64,000 nt of DNA, taken from NCBI GenBank assembly GCA_029207755.1, contig JARCOQ010000002.1:43603744-43667743 (forward strand), given 5' to 3'. Within the stretch, counting starts at the first letter, position 1; the number at the start of each line of letters is the position of its first letter. The DNA is from Chamaea fasciata (taxonomy: Eukaryota; Chordata; Aves; Passeriformes; Sylviidae). The translations under genes and the position numbers were made by a program. Below are positions 41,101-56,100 of this stretch, piece by piece. The notes below the pieces were generated by a model that searched no databases, was not told where the DNA came from, and worked only from the letters and a program-made list of their open reading frames with translations.

Positions 41101-44100
41101 AACTTACTGAAAGACACCTATATTTTAATGACATAAATCATACAAGTTATTAAAGCTGCTAGTTAGCAATCAAAACTAGAATTTGGGGGATACTTTTGAT
41201 TGTGTTATTTGTCTTTTCCTCAGACTAGTCTACTATTGCACTCCAATGAGAAGCGTACTGGAAGTTAAGTGGCAGAAAGAAGTTAAAGTACAAAAAGGCT
41301 TCTCTTCCATCCACCCCTTCTTGTCACCCTCCGCTCTTTGGTTTGATGCTCAATTAAGATCTCTGTGTAAGATCCAAAAGTCACAAAATCCCCACACAGT
41401 TCCTATAGAATAACAGTAAGTAATTTTAAATGAAAAATCTTGATCTTTCAAAATCCAGCATTTGTATGTGTTCCTGAGCACCAAAGTCCAAATTCAGAAC
41501 TGATCCCCACTCTAAGCTGGGCATCATTCTAGATGATTCCAGAAATGTCTTCCAGCCTACACTGCTCAAAACTCTATGAAGTGAGTGATAGCACTCACCC
41601 AAAAGTCTAGAAAAATATAAACTCTCTAACTTTACAAATGCATTAAACCAGATAACAATAAAGTAAATGTAGCTATAAAACACACAGCATGCTTATGTCC
41701 TGGTTTTAAACAGCAATCCCAATGAAAAGAATTTTCATTAGGTTTACCAGCCGTCACCAGGACTCAATATTTGAAAAAACATACTAAGAAGGCTAGAGGA
41801 GATCAAGGCAATTTACTGCTTTCTGACTTGAGTCATGAATAAAGCTGATGGAGGTGACTCATTGAGCTCCAACACTAAAAAACCCTAAACATTAAAAAAG
41901 TATCACACAGGTAAAATCAGGAATACACACTGCATGAAACACAATCAGATACACATATTCCAGTAGATGATACAAATTGGGAAAACACTTCTAACAGTCG
42001 TAAAAACTACAATTACAGAAAAAGAAATGTATTACTGGTCCAGCATATTTCTTAAGTATTCTTGTCATTTCAGTAAGATTGTAAAGCAAGTATCAGTTTT
42101 ACTTGAAGAGGGGAATTTCTTTTAAAATTAACAGCAGAAGTATAGGGATGTATTTGTGAAAAACCTCTATGTATTACATCTTTGTTGTCTTCTTTAAGTT
42201 CTGAGAACAGAAAGTCTTCTGCTTCTCTGGGGTCTCATTTTCCTTCTGCATCAGTTGCTAAGGATAATCCTTGGCAGCTAAAGGCCACAAACAAAAAACA
42301 CCCAATTGAACAAATGTAATTAAAACTACTCAAAAATATTTACTATTGTAAATTGAACTATTCTTTAGAAATACTTTTTACATTAACTGTCAAACAGCTG
42401 TGAACCTCCCAGAATGTTTTGGTTTTGTCATTCTCTTACAGCTGGATGCAAAACCCAATCCGAACTAAAGTTAGCTTCCTTCCAATACATCAATCCTCAC
42501 ATGACGTTTAAGTGACGGTTTTGGAAAAGAAAGCAGTTTAATTGCACTAATATGACTCTCAATATAAAGACCGTTAGAAGATATATCACTAACCAGCAAC
42601 ATTTAGTAATCCTAAAGATTAAAGAAAATGTTAATCCTAAAGGTTAAAGACAATTCTGTTTAATACACACCAAAGTAACAGCTTTGTTTTACACAAGAAC
42701 TTGCATTTTCAGAATGCATTACAGGTCAAAATTCAGATTACAGTCTAACTTAGTAACAAAACAGAAAATAGTCTAGAAGCCAAGATATGCCATGGAACCT
42801 ATTCTGGTGATTATAGAACTTGGTTCCATATTGCAATTTATATATTTTCTGCTTTATTATTTTGTCTTGTAACTACTTGCTCCTTCACTGAATTTTAATA
42901 TTGTATTTAAGCCACTGCATTAGTATAATTAGTGGGGTTTTCTCCCACCTCTCTCATTTCCATTCGTTAAAATACAGTAAAAACATAGTACATACAGTAT
43001 CTATAAAACTGACAAAAAATGTATTTCATTTTCTCATAACTTAAGGTGAAAGTTATTTGTCATCCTAAAAAAATAATGTACACAGAGGGGAAAATCAGGC
43101 CCTAAACAAACTGCATACGTATACAGTAGCTAGGAACAAAATCAATATTCATATTTTAATTCCATGCCTCCAATCATCATTACATCATCTGTTCAGGTAA
43201 TGAAAAATCCTACCATATCCCTTCACTGTATATGAAGCACTCTCTGAGGATGTAACTGCAAAGAAGGATACTTTTTCCAAAGGCCTTTGCTGTTGATGAT
43301 TTGAGAGAAATCAAATACAGAGGTATTCTGGCAAATGTTCCCCTTCATTTAACAACTAAGACTCAAAAGAAAGGTAAAAACCTGCTCCTCAAATACTTTA
43401 AGCTAAAATTTGGAAATAATTTTTCACAAGACAAAGGTGCTTAGAGAAGGTAATCACCTTCAACAGATTTGGAAATCTTCTGAAAAATTACATACCATTA
43501 TATCAATTCCCTTTAATAGCAACCTTCTCAATTCTGCCACTTAATCTGGTTCTGCTGGAGTTAGGAGCCACCTTAGATTCGTGGAACCAAAATATAAAAT
43601 ACATTTCTCCCATTTCTGTTAGGTTCCTTTTTTCCATAACAGTAAAAAAATTAAACTATAAATTAAATACAGATCAATGGCTGGACATAATACAAATACT
43701 TTTTCAATGACATTTTACTCTTTACTTACCCACAAAAACACTTTCTAGAAGAAATACACAGCATATCACCAAGTTCATGACTGAGACATGTAACAATTAC
43801 ACTACATTCACAATATATTCACATCTTCAGAGGCATATTAGAGAATTTCATGCAGCATCTCAGAATTATTCTGGTTTTATATGAGCTAAAGAAATGTCGG
43901 AAGAGTGGACGTAAAGTGTCAAAACAGACAACCTGGCAGGCTGCAAATGATTCACAATGCACTCCACTATTTACCATGGTGGAGGTGGACTTGAAGGGCT
44001 GCTTAACTGGTAACCAAGACTGGGCTAAGTGTACCCACATGCAGAAATGCACTAAAATACTAAACTGAAAATCAGGTGTTACAGAACAATGCTGCAATTT

Positions 44101-47100
44101 AGATTTCCCAAACTTACGTTTTCCTTGTGCAAACCCCAAGTTACACAAATATTAAAAAGAGTGAACATTGGATGGAGTCAAAAAAAGTTTTCCCCAAGTG
44201 CAAGATTCAAGGATAAGATGTAGTGAAAATCATCAATGTTTACTAACAAGAGAAATTAATCAGCCAAGAATACCCTTTATCATGGAATGTTTATATGAAA
44301 ATCTACTTCTTAATTCAAGTGTCATCTGCAAGACTGCAAAAGCAACTTAAAAGCACCACCAGTTATAGCCACAATGCACTAAAAATGATTCTTTGCCAGA
44401 CTTCTGTAGCAATAATTTTTCCTCACCAAGAAGATATAACATATGCTAAATAAATGACAACATAAAAAACAGTCCAATTGTAGTTGCTAACTCATAATTA
44501 ATTTAAGATACCAAGTAAAAATGCAAGCATTTGTCAAAAGGAAGCTGAAAGCCAAAGTCTTTCAATGCTACAAAGAGGTCCCGTAGGAGAAACTTCAAGC
44601 ACCCATACAGTGTTTTTAAGACATGTTGCTTACAACCAGACTAGTTCAATGTTTACGATTTTGCCAATTAACTTATGGCCTGTCCACACATACAGCACAC
44701 TAAAACATAAAAAAATATAAACAGAGAAGCATCAGTGAAACTTTCTGCTGGAAGCCAAGCTCCACAGTTATTTCCCAAAATTCATAGGCCATTTCCTGTA
44801 AAACTAGAGCAACATGAGGCAGACTTGAATGAGGAAGATGCTTGTCATTTGAACACAGGTTGGACTGATGAAAATAATATATTCTACCAGGCAATTAAGA
44901 AACTGGTCATCTGAATAAATGCAAACAGATTGAGAAGCGTAGCTTTCTACCTAAACACCCTAACCCAAGTCCACACACTCTTAAGCTACAGTGTCTGGTT
45001 TCATCAAAAATATCCAACAAAAACTACTATTTGATTTACCTACAATGGACCCCAGGGTCACAATTATGTTAGGGACTCAACAGGGATCACCCAATCAATA
45101 GGGACAAACATGAATAGCTGGCTCTTACCTAAACTCAGAAGTTCCCCATAATTAAAACAAATGTTAAAAAATTCAGAAATGGTGCGGGGAACAAACAGGA
45201 AGATTCCATAAGTATGTAACATTTTAAAAGTATTATAAAAACCAGAAGCATTCAGGAAGATAAACAAAGCCTGAAGAACCTAATTTCAACATCATATTAT
45301 CTTTTTCTCAGAACAGACAACTACCAGCTATCCTGTCACAAGCAGATAGCCCAAACTGCATTTGGGACCTGCAGTAAGAGCTTCAGTCGTGTACAGAACA
45401 AAACTAATACAAACACTCTTTCATCCTACACAATTCTAAGCCTAAACTAAAGAGTCATTAGCCACTGTAGGAAATCATAATGGTAACAAATGTTTTAGTA
45501 GGGCATGTTGTGACAGGACATGGGGTGATAGTTTTAAACTAATAGGGGGCAGACTCCAACTAGGTAAAAGGAAGAAATTTTTTAACAATGAGGGCAATGA
45601 AATACTGGAACAAGTTGTCCAGACAGGTGGTGGATGCCCCATCCCTGGAACCACTAAGGATTGGATGGAGCTCTGAGCAACCTAAAGTAGCTTAAGATGC
45701 CCCTGCTCATTGCAGGAGGCAATGAACTAGATGGCCTTTAATGGCCCCTTCCAAACCAAACCATGCTATGATTTTAAGATGATGTTCAGGCAGCAACATC
45801 TTTGAATAGCAAACCTTAGATATATCTAATTGACTCTTTAAGCTTTAGTTTATACTGAACTCCCCATCTGAACAGTTACAAAACAGCTCTACCAAAACTC
45901 ATTTTCTTACCAAAACCCACTATTTATTAGAAGTGCTAATTAATTGAGAAGTAATACCCAATCTCCGCACAATTGAACTGTACTTGATGGAAGAAAGTAG
46001 TATCAGATTTAAACTCCATTTTCCTCGTGGAAGATTTAATAACCAAAAACAAGCACGACCTCCAGTAACCAGAAAAAACGACTTTGACAAGGAGGCTTGT
46101 GAAATATTCCTGAGAAAAATGATGAATATTTTAATTCAACAAACAACAGTTAGCCTGGTATCAATAGACAGGCAACAACACTAAGTTAATTTCTATTTTT
46201 TTCTATCAGTTTACTGTATTATCAGTATTAAAATTTTCTGCTCTGTGAGAGCTACTGAAGCAAAATGCTAGAGGCCAAGCAAAAGGTCACATTAAGAAAA
46301 AACACAAAACTACTTGCAAGGCACTGGCTTGAGAGATAGAAACCAGATCACTAACAGACTTTGCTCACACTACACATTAACAGGTTTCCTCACATCCAAA
46401 AAAACCTATTTATAAAGAAATCTCACTTATTGCTTCTTGGGTGCTTTAGTCTTTCTTTAAACACAGATCCCTTGAGCAAAGACAAACTTTTCTAAGCAGA
46501 GGAGCTTATTTTGGTTGCAAGTCTCAGTGCCACCAAGCAAGATCTCAGGATTTAGTGAAGTGTATGAGTCCAAAATAGGTACCAAGCAGACAACTGAAAC
46601 TGAAAATTAGTTTCTTCTTAGTCTGGGTAAATACGTGTACAAACTCCAAGCCAAACTTAACTCCAGTAGCTGAGGAAGAAAAAATGAAAATTATTAAGGC
46701 AAACATTAATTTTAGCTTCTTCATATATATATGGCATTTATCAAACACACCAACAAAGAATTTTTCTAAGTTATACATCTAATTCCTAAGTATTCTTACT
46801 TGTCAGAATACAAAAAACTGAAGAACTCTATTTGAGTAGCTTAAGTTGAATAACTAGGTTTTATTTAAATTGTGAGCACCAACAATTTTCAGAAATAATA
46901 GTAAAATATAGAATATAGACTTATTAAATCCGCTCTTAATTAGATTTTGATGTTTTTATCTGTAAAATCCATGAAACAGCAAAAGTATGCAAATGTAGTA
47001 TTCTATAAACAAGCACAGATGCATTTGAGGTCTTTCTATCATCTATTGAACAAAAATGGCATTTGCTCCAGCTGAGGCCTCATGAAACACAGAGACTGAC

Positions 47101-50100
47101 AAAGACCAATGTCATTTTGCCATTACAGAAGCAGCATCTGAAAAGTGATAGTTTAGTTTCTTGATCATCAGTCTTACTTACTCCCTTACTCTCAGTCTCA
47201 CTTACGGAGAGAAAGAAAGGTTATAAACAAAACCAGATAATCTGAAGAATATGGACAGAAAAATCTGTATCAATTACCGTAGAAAAGAACAAATTTGGGA
47301 AAGCTTAAAAGCAGTACCAAAACACCTAAATTCACACTGGAGACTTATGCACATTTGACAGCACATTAAAGTATAAAATTACTTGTGAAGAGTCACTTGT
47401 TCTATTTGCAAGTTTACATGAAGTACACATTAGTGTTCTCCAAACCCCTTTGTGCAAACGCTACAAGATGACTGCAACAGAGCAAAAGATTAAATATATC
47501 CTAAATAAAACATAAAAATATCACATTGCCTAAACACTCAGTTCACACATACAGAAATATAGTTATAAATTAAATATAATATTGTAACATTTGCTGTTAC
47601 TGAAAAATTACTTTAAGCAGCATCCTTGACATACATAAAAACATGACCTAGAAAATCAATTATGAACTATCCTAAATTGGTCATGAAATACTTACAACCA
47701 AAGGTCTTATTCCATAAACACCTTCCTTCATTTAATGTATATAAACACATAATATGCTACAAAAAGATACCTGAAGTTCTGCATTGATTTTCATGCAATG
47801 TCTTTTCATACTAAAAGCAGATATGACAGTTAAATAGTTTTTTCTACCTGATAATGTAATTGAAGGCTGAAAATAATTTCTTTAGTTGCTGACAATAATA
47901 TAAATTGAGTATTTTAAGGCTTATTAAGGAAGTATTATTCTTGCCCAAAGCAACAAATTTAGTAGCTGAAACACCAAGGAACAGAAGAAATGCATCATTT
48001 AAGAATCTGTCTACTGATGCATATGGAAAAATAAAAATAATTTAGTGCTGCTGCCAAAACCAGGACTGCCCACAGAAACACAAACTGCATATTTACAGAA
48101 TGCCGTTCTATAATTTATAGAACCCTACCCTATGTTGATTTATGCATAAGAAAAAATTTGATCACTGAAGTAAAACCACTGCCAAGAAAAGCAGTATTCT
48201 GCCAGGTTGGTGGTTTTTAGTTCTACATTTAATGATTTGCCTTTCTCCAAGCTAGTTTTACCTTAAAAAGCCTTTATGTGTCACACGTGAACTCTGTAAG
48301 CTGGACTGCAGTAAGGATGCAATTCATCTTGCCCAATCACGCTCTACAAAGAGCTTTTACCAAGCTGCAAGAAACTGAGATTTTATTCATACAAACTCAC
48401 AAAACTTCACCACCTTTAGCTTCATTACATATACAAGGCTGTCAGGATAAAATAACCAGCATTTTTTGTTAGAAAACTTAACAAATTTGAAAAGATTCTT
48501 AGAAATATTTCAATTATTTATTTTTGGGCCTCTGCCTTAGTTCAGTTTTGAGTTAGGTAGGAAACAATTCACTATTCAGTGAAAATTCCAACTGCTGACA
48601 TTACCAGAGCTTTTGAGCACAATGCTATGAGAAAACATGACCAAAATACAGTTCTATTCACTTAAAAACACAAGAAGTGCAAAAATGTAGTCCTGAATTA
48701 CTGAAGTTTAAGGAAATGTGAGAGTCTTGTTTCAAATATGTCTAATGCTTAACTTGCACGTGAACAAAGAAGTGAGGGGTAAGAGATGCCTCAATAGGGC
48801 TCCAAACAGGAAGAAGTGGAAACCTACATTTATGAATTGCTCCAAAGGACCAAACTCTTAGAACAAAAGCTATGTTGCAATGGCATTCCTGAAGCTATAG
48901 ACTTCATTGCTGTTTTGCAACGTGCTTTTTTTACTTTCTTACTCTCATCGGTCTTACAGCTTTTGATCCAAGTCCACTACAATCCCTGCTGTTGAAGCAT
49001 CTCCACTGCTTTAATGGCTGACACTTGATGCTGATAATGACTCAACACACATGAGAGCAGTGCTTCTGCAAGAAAAACTAAAGGAAAGCAAAACAACATC
49101 TAAAAATAATTCCTGAAAAGACTAGGAGATTAAAAAGGAAAGTAATTTAATATACGAAGTCTTACATGAAAAAACAGCAAGCATTCAGAAATTGAAACTG
49201 ATAAATTCTCAAGAAACAGTCCCTTACGCATTCAAAAAAGGGTTTTCCTTGGAGGGCAGTGGGCAAGGACGTCCAAAAATCTCAAATCTCTCTTTAAACT
49301 CTCAGTAAGAAGAGCTGTAAGTTTCAGGTTGGCACTGCAGCTATTGTTTCATTAAGTACAATACCCACCTGACACTTTTACAGTGTTACTACAGACGTAA
49401 ATCCACGCTCACAAAACTAGGACTGCAACTCCTACATACTTTGGTCTCTGTTTCAGACACATAGAACCTATTTTAATACACTAAATCCAAACCACTAAGT
49501 AGGTGACACAAATAGGAAGGTCTTGGAACTGGAATTATTTTGTAAAATGGCTCTGACTGAGATTCAACAGTGTAAATCCAAGCAAGTCATCCATAACTGG
49601 ATAATACCCATTGCATGTTTGAGTAATTAACGTATTCCTGGCACTCAGAAATACTTTCTTTTTAAAAAATATTTGTGCTGTTGCAAAATAAATCACCATC
49701 AGCAAGTTCCTCTTTCAGCCAGAAGAATGTATGCAAAATAAAAATTAGCAAAATACTACTGGAAAACTCATTCCCCAGTTAAGCTACGGTGAAATCAGAA
49801 TGCATATAAATTATTGAGCTATAACAGCACATTTCAATTAACTGACTTTTAGAAAGGAAGGGAAAAACCCTAACCAATATGAAAATGTTTATTAATAATT
49901 TATCTAGTACAGATCACACAAGTAGATTAATGAGCTGTTTAGGCATCATCAGGCTGCCCATTAGATTAACAATCAATGCAATCTAACTTCTAATGTTAAT
50001 GATCACCAGCCACAAGAATGCTTCAGGAAAAGAAATCCTCTTCCAGAAAATATTTTTATCATTGTAACAAAATCAAGTAACTGCTACCTGCACTAAACTT

Positions 50101-53100
50101 GATTACAAGATGTTTTTCAGAAGTAGTTTTATTTTTTTAAAAATGCAAGTTTAATGAATTAGGGAAAAGACACAGATAGAAACTTTCAACGGGAAAGTCT
50201 AATACTGTAGCTTTACATGAGAGGGTCCAATTCTGGTTGCCATTGCACTTACCATTTATCTTCCTGTTTTAGACTGAGCAGTAAAAAGTGATAGGATATA
50301 AGTGAAGGAAGCTTACTTTTCAAAGCTTTTAAGAAACAAAAACAAGGATTAGAAACAATTATTATTGTCCTACAAAATACATTGTTGGCAGAAGACTTTG
50401 GTATGTTGTAAGTATAATGCCAGAAGAATTTATCAAGACTTGATATGGTAAAGAACTATCCAACAGTATCAAAAAATGCAATTCCCACCAAGAGTCAACT
50501 TTTTCTCTGAAAATAGAGAATAACTTTCTCAGTACATGTACCGTGGTAATCCGAGAGTAGAAGTGAGTGCAAGATGGAATCTGTTCACAGTAAACAAGTA
50601 TTAGTAAGAACAAATAAAAACAAATGAGTTGTATAAGAAATTCTAAACTGAAATCAGATTTCATGTGTCATTTTGCTCTCTCCAGAAAAGGTTTACAGTT
50701 TTTCTCTGCTGCTAAATGCAAAGGCTTCTTCAATTGCCATTCACACTACATAACTACAGTTATCTAAAAACATTTTATAAAAGCATCTATAAAATGATAG
50801 GCATGCTTAGTCACAAGGCTGCCCTGATTAGAAACTGTTGCTAAAGAAACATATCACTTGCCATTTTGTTTCAAATTTTCCTCTTTTAAAGTTTAAAGAG
50901 CATTAGAAGTAAAACCTAAGTCAAGACATAACCAGAATACTAAAGACTAGTCAAGAGAATACATTTTTTCATGTATTATTGTGTATGCCACTTCAATTTC
51001 ATATGATGTTTAAAAAAACAACACCTGTACTCTACAGTCCTTTATAAATAAATTGAAATGCTTTTGGTAGGGCTGTTACTGCAAAGCTACATCTCTGCAT
51101 TTTTGGAGTGTACAACTAGGTCCAAATGAACACACAATTTCAGTAATGCATGAGTGGGAAAGCAACACTCTTCCAAAAAAGTCTTCCACCTTTTACCTTT
51201 CCCCTCCAAAAAATTTGATGCATAAAATTCATAAAAATTATACACAGTGATTGAAGCGCTTGCCATTTGAACCACTCTTCTTCCCTTCTCTTGCTACATT
51301 TTTGCCAAGTCCAGCACACCAACTTTAACAGTTTCTATTCGTATAGGGTTTGGAATTTAAAAATGGAGATAAACAACAAGGTTGGACAACTGTGGCAAGC
51401 AATTTAAGCACAGAGACTAAATACTCTTATCTCAAGACAGATGTAAGAATAAACCAGTAAAAGCTGTGATGGCAAACATTATCTAGTCTTCCCCACTCCA
51501 AGCTGCAGATTAGAGGCCACAACCTCCTGACAGCAATGGAATCTGAGGGAGCTCCTGCTATCCCAGGGCTGTGGCTCCCCAGCTTCCTATTCCTGCAGTT
51601 CTCTGCAGCAAGAAGCACACAGAGGGTCTCACAGAGGAGCCAGGAGGTTCTGACAAGCAGCTGACAGGGGCAGAAAGTCAGGCAAGCCCAAAAGACGCTA
51701 CATTAAGATATTACAGTGATACAAAATTTTACATTTGGCACTACAGAAGTCACCAGTAAGTACTACTTCTAAATGACATCAGACAACTGTTACATGCTAT
51801 TTCCCCAATTATGTTTACTAATATTTGGAACACACTAAAGGATAGTGTGAGTTCTGAATTCTTGGTGTTTGTTACCCTGAAGAAAAGATGTGCTGAAAGC
51901 AGTTTTTTTTTAGAGAGAGGATATATTGAAATAAATTACCATCTGCTTTTGGATGCGAGCCCCTCAAAACACAGCGAGCAAAACCAAATTACACCTGTTA
52001 GTGAAATCAAAGCAACTATTTTGCTTCCTCCTCATCTTTACTAAAAACTCTAAGGGGCAGATGAGGGGAAAAAACGCCCTGCTGAGAATAGGGAATCATT
52101 TATTTTCTAACATCACTCAGGATGGCTCAGAACATACATACTAAATTCTTCACAACCTTACAGAAAATTTCATTGTATAGAATGTAAAATAGGTTTTTCT
52201 TTCACAGGAAGTAGCTGAGAAACCAGCAGTTAGTTCATTTCTGGTTGAGATGTATGAAGTTGCACCTGTGAAGGGGAGCAAAATCCCCTCCTGCAGTCTA
52301 CAGTTGTTTTAATAATGTAAAAGAGCATTGTGTGAATTGCTTATTCATTATTTCCTCATTAGGAACAGCTGTAATAGTAAAAGGTATCCTACCCAAGAGA
52401 AACTAAAGCATTTGCACCACAGTTTGCATTCACTGGACTGATCTGGTTGGTAGAAAAAAAAAAGTCATATACCCTTTGGCCAAAAAAATGTAGAAGCTGA
52501 CTCCTCTGATAGCACCATTTTGTTAGTCCTGCAAGGACGAGTCTTCCGAGGCAGAGCACACCTAAATTACTAATATAAATAATGTACAGGTTATAGCAAA
52601 GGACAAATTTTCCCTCACTTTCATAGTATTTCAGTCCTCCTTTAGTAATGATTTGGATGTTCTCCTCATCTAGTTATACACAGGGTCAAAAGAGAGAGTG
52701 ATTTTAGGCTCCGTATGGAATTAACATTGCTCTTTTTGCTTCTGAAAACATTCTTAGTAAGTTAAGCCTAAACCAAAACTACTAATTCAAACAAGCTTAG
52801 CAGCATGAACTGGTTTAAAATTTAAACCTTCAGGCAGAGCAGAGCACATCAGGATGGGTGATTCCTATCACCTCCCACTCAGAAAAATTATTTTACTGAA
52901 ACATTTCAATTCCGAAGTAAAAAAAATTAGTATCTGAACACCTTAACAGAAGCACTACATCATCAGCTTGTGGGGAAAATGGCAGTAACGTCGTCCTACA
53001 AAAGAGTAACTACACTACTGAGTATGTTGCAATTCACTCAGGAGAACAAGGAAATAATTAAGTGAAACAGCTAACAAGAAGATGGCAGTTCAATAACTAG

Positions 53101-56100
53101 AATAATGAAAGAATTCTTCTGCAATTTGGACTTTCACCATAGAATTGTACTTACATTGTCCATGAAATTTGGCTTAAATCCTCCCTCCTGCTGCCGTCGT
53201 AACTCCTCCTGTTCCCTCTGGCGCAGCATCTCCTCTTCACGACGTCTGTGCTCTTCTTCATGTCTAGGATGGTTTTCAAAATTATGTCAGCTTTGTCTCT
53301 TGACCTGCTGAGGCTTGCCCTCAGTCTCAGAGGTAAGATCAAGTATATAAACAAAACTGGTCATTAACTATTTTTTTACACAGTGTAAGGCACTAAGCTA
53401 CTCAACTTCATGGGTTTGAGTACTTTTGAAGTTTTGGGTTTGGTTTTTTTTTACTGATACACAAGCAATTTCAATACCAATACATTCTATCCCTACTCAT
53501 CCAGGTATATATCAGTAAACAGGTTAAAATATTCCAGTTTTTAAGACACCACTATGGATTAAAACATTTCAACAGTGCCAGAAGACACATTTTTAATTCT
53601 GAGACATGTTTGCGCTGCTCTTTTTACCTTATTGACATTGTGATATTTAACACAGAAAGTATAAATCAACATGATGAGACTATGTCTATTTTCTTAAACT
53701 TTAGAAGAGGCATTAAAAAAATAATATGCATGAATCAAATCCTGAAAGAAAAATTGTTTTCAACATGCTAGAGTATCAAGTGAAAATAACTTCCAAAATC
53801 CCATGTCAGACTATAAGATTGCAATGCTATATGATTCTATATGCAGATCACCTGCCCATAAAATTTATAAGCATGTTCCTATTACAGCAATGCTTCGGTC
53901 ACCTTGAAATAAACATGAAACAAAAAAATAGGCTAAGACATTTCTACACTATTTAGGAATCTCAGAAATTTACAACGAAACTGGCAGAGCTGAAATAACT
54001 GGAAAAAAAAAATCAAGCAACACTTGAAACCAATCTTATGTATTAGCATTATATTATCAGAAAGATCACACATGATGCTTTTGAGCAGCAAGTTTAGCTA
54101 ACACATCTAAATCCATAAAGGCCTACAATGGCTGCAGGCCACACCTCTGCACAGTAGAAGACAAAATACCTCAGTTGGATCTGTTTGCGCTTCTGAAGTT
54201 CTTGGTTCCGAAGTTCTTCCAAGCGCCTCAATTCTTCCTGACGACGCATGAGATCTATCGGGATGAAAAGTGTATTTAAATATAAAAGCTGCCCAGCAAC
54301 ACAAAAATCTGTTATTACTGTCAAATTACAGTTCTAACATTCAATTTTCTGAACAAAGTTTTCAATGCGTTTAACTCATCTCTTTCCATAAAGCTAAGTC
54401 TAGTACTTAAAAAACACCGGATCTGTGGCTTGCAAACACAGAAAGGTACAAAATGGGCAAAGCCCCCAGAGCAGGTTACAGAAACAGAAATTTTAGGTTC
54501 TCAAAGAAAAGGAAGAAAAACTCCCTCAATCCCTTCAATCACATACTGGTTTTACATCTACGACAGGGCATCAATTTTCTCACAATGCTGTATGCAGCTG
54601 AAGTCCCACTACTAAAACCACGACCATATTTATGGACTTTCATGCTCTTCACTACCTACTGCAGACCCAACATGGCCCACATCAGAAAATGAAAAATCAT
54701 ATGAACTTCAGGTGCATGAAGTCTGAACCTCCATGAAGGTCTAGCACAACTCTGCTTACTGCAACTTACAAATGATTGGTCTTTCAATCCCACAAAAAAG
54801 GCACAGCCACAGCCTCCTAAGAGGCACTTAAAATGCCCTTAAAAAGCAGGGCACAACTCACAGTAATTACTTTTGCTGACCAGTCACATTATTGATTTCT
54901 GCCTGGAAATTTATGCTTTCTCCAATGAATAATAATTTTAACCATTTGTTAAAAAGCAGGGTTTTTATTTGTTAACTACCTAGGATATTGGCCACAAGGT
55001 ACTATTTATAGAAATGACAAGTAACATTTTACCATACCACCCATTACCTGCCTTTTATGCTTTAGTTGAACTGTTCTGCACATTTTCTCTCTGCATTTCT
55101 TCACTATACTAATTAAAATATCTTCTTAGTTACGCAAATCAATTTCTTCAAATTTGCATCAGCATTAAATTATTACAACTTCAAATTGTACTTTAATATC
55201 CAAAAACTACAATGGCCAGTACATTCTGCCAAAATATAATGCATTTGTTTCTTTCCGAACAGAGATGATTATCAGATATTTACTCTCACAACATCTCTGT
55301 TGACATTAGAAGTCCTTTTTCAAGCACATTCTACAGGGTTGCTTTTCCCATTCTCTTCTGCAAAATTAACACATTTCATACTTAAATAGAATAGGACTAC
55401 ATTGAAGATTCACTCAAATCATAAAGTCTGAGGACTGCTTCTTTCCAAATATGCTTGCCATAGAAGGTCTGGCCACTGGTATCCTGATCATGGAGCAGTG
55501 TTATAAGCACACTATTTTTGCTCTTAAATAACCTTTAGGTTAGTTCAGAGTACAAGTACTTTTCTTTTAAAATGAACCTTTAGCTTGCTTCACAGTATTA
55601 CTGAGATCAAAAATTAACCCGTTCTGTACACAACATTGTCCACTGTGGGAAAAGAGGTTTCCTTTCCAGTTCTTTGTTCTTTCAAATTTATACAGCATTC
55701 CCTATTTCTTGTGCACACAGGCACAGGATTTCCTACTTTTTCTCCACCACTGTCATTTAGTGTCCTAAGTCTACTTCCCTCAGTGTTCTCCTAATTTTTC
55801 TCCATAGCACAGTTTATTGCCTTTCCTGAAATTGTGAGCATGTTAAAAGTTCAACACAGCAAATGGTGATCCAGTACCATTTGAAAGCTGCCAAATCCTG
55901 GCAGAAAGCCTTACTAAGCCAGGTGAAGACACAGATAGAGAGGTTCAAACTCTGCACAAGAGCCATTCATATTAAAAGACCTATAGCGATGGTAATTCTT
56001 GACTGACAGGCCCTTTCTCTGAACAGAAAAACATCTGTACTAAAGCAGCTATGGTAGGAAAAAAAAGAAAACAGAGAGCATTGTTATTAGCCTCTGCACT

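Larger units (their letters stand above)
36644..53154 (-). other. PSPC1: PSPC1 intron between exons 6 and 7 (16.5 kb)
   Basis: The longest intron in the window. Recognised contents are a CR1 fragment at 45508-45775, a doubtful decayed CR1 end near 41515-41585, and short direct repeats at 39346-39383 and 42607-42650. The rest is AT-rich without recognisable genes or elements. Confidence 0.85.

Noticed and set aside
41695..41760. gtcctggttttaaacagc resembling the start of an avian LTR
   Set aside because: No matching second LTR, target duplication, primer-binding site or internal sequence was found. Too short to support.
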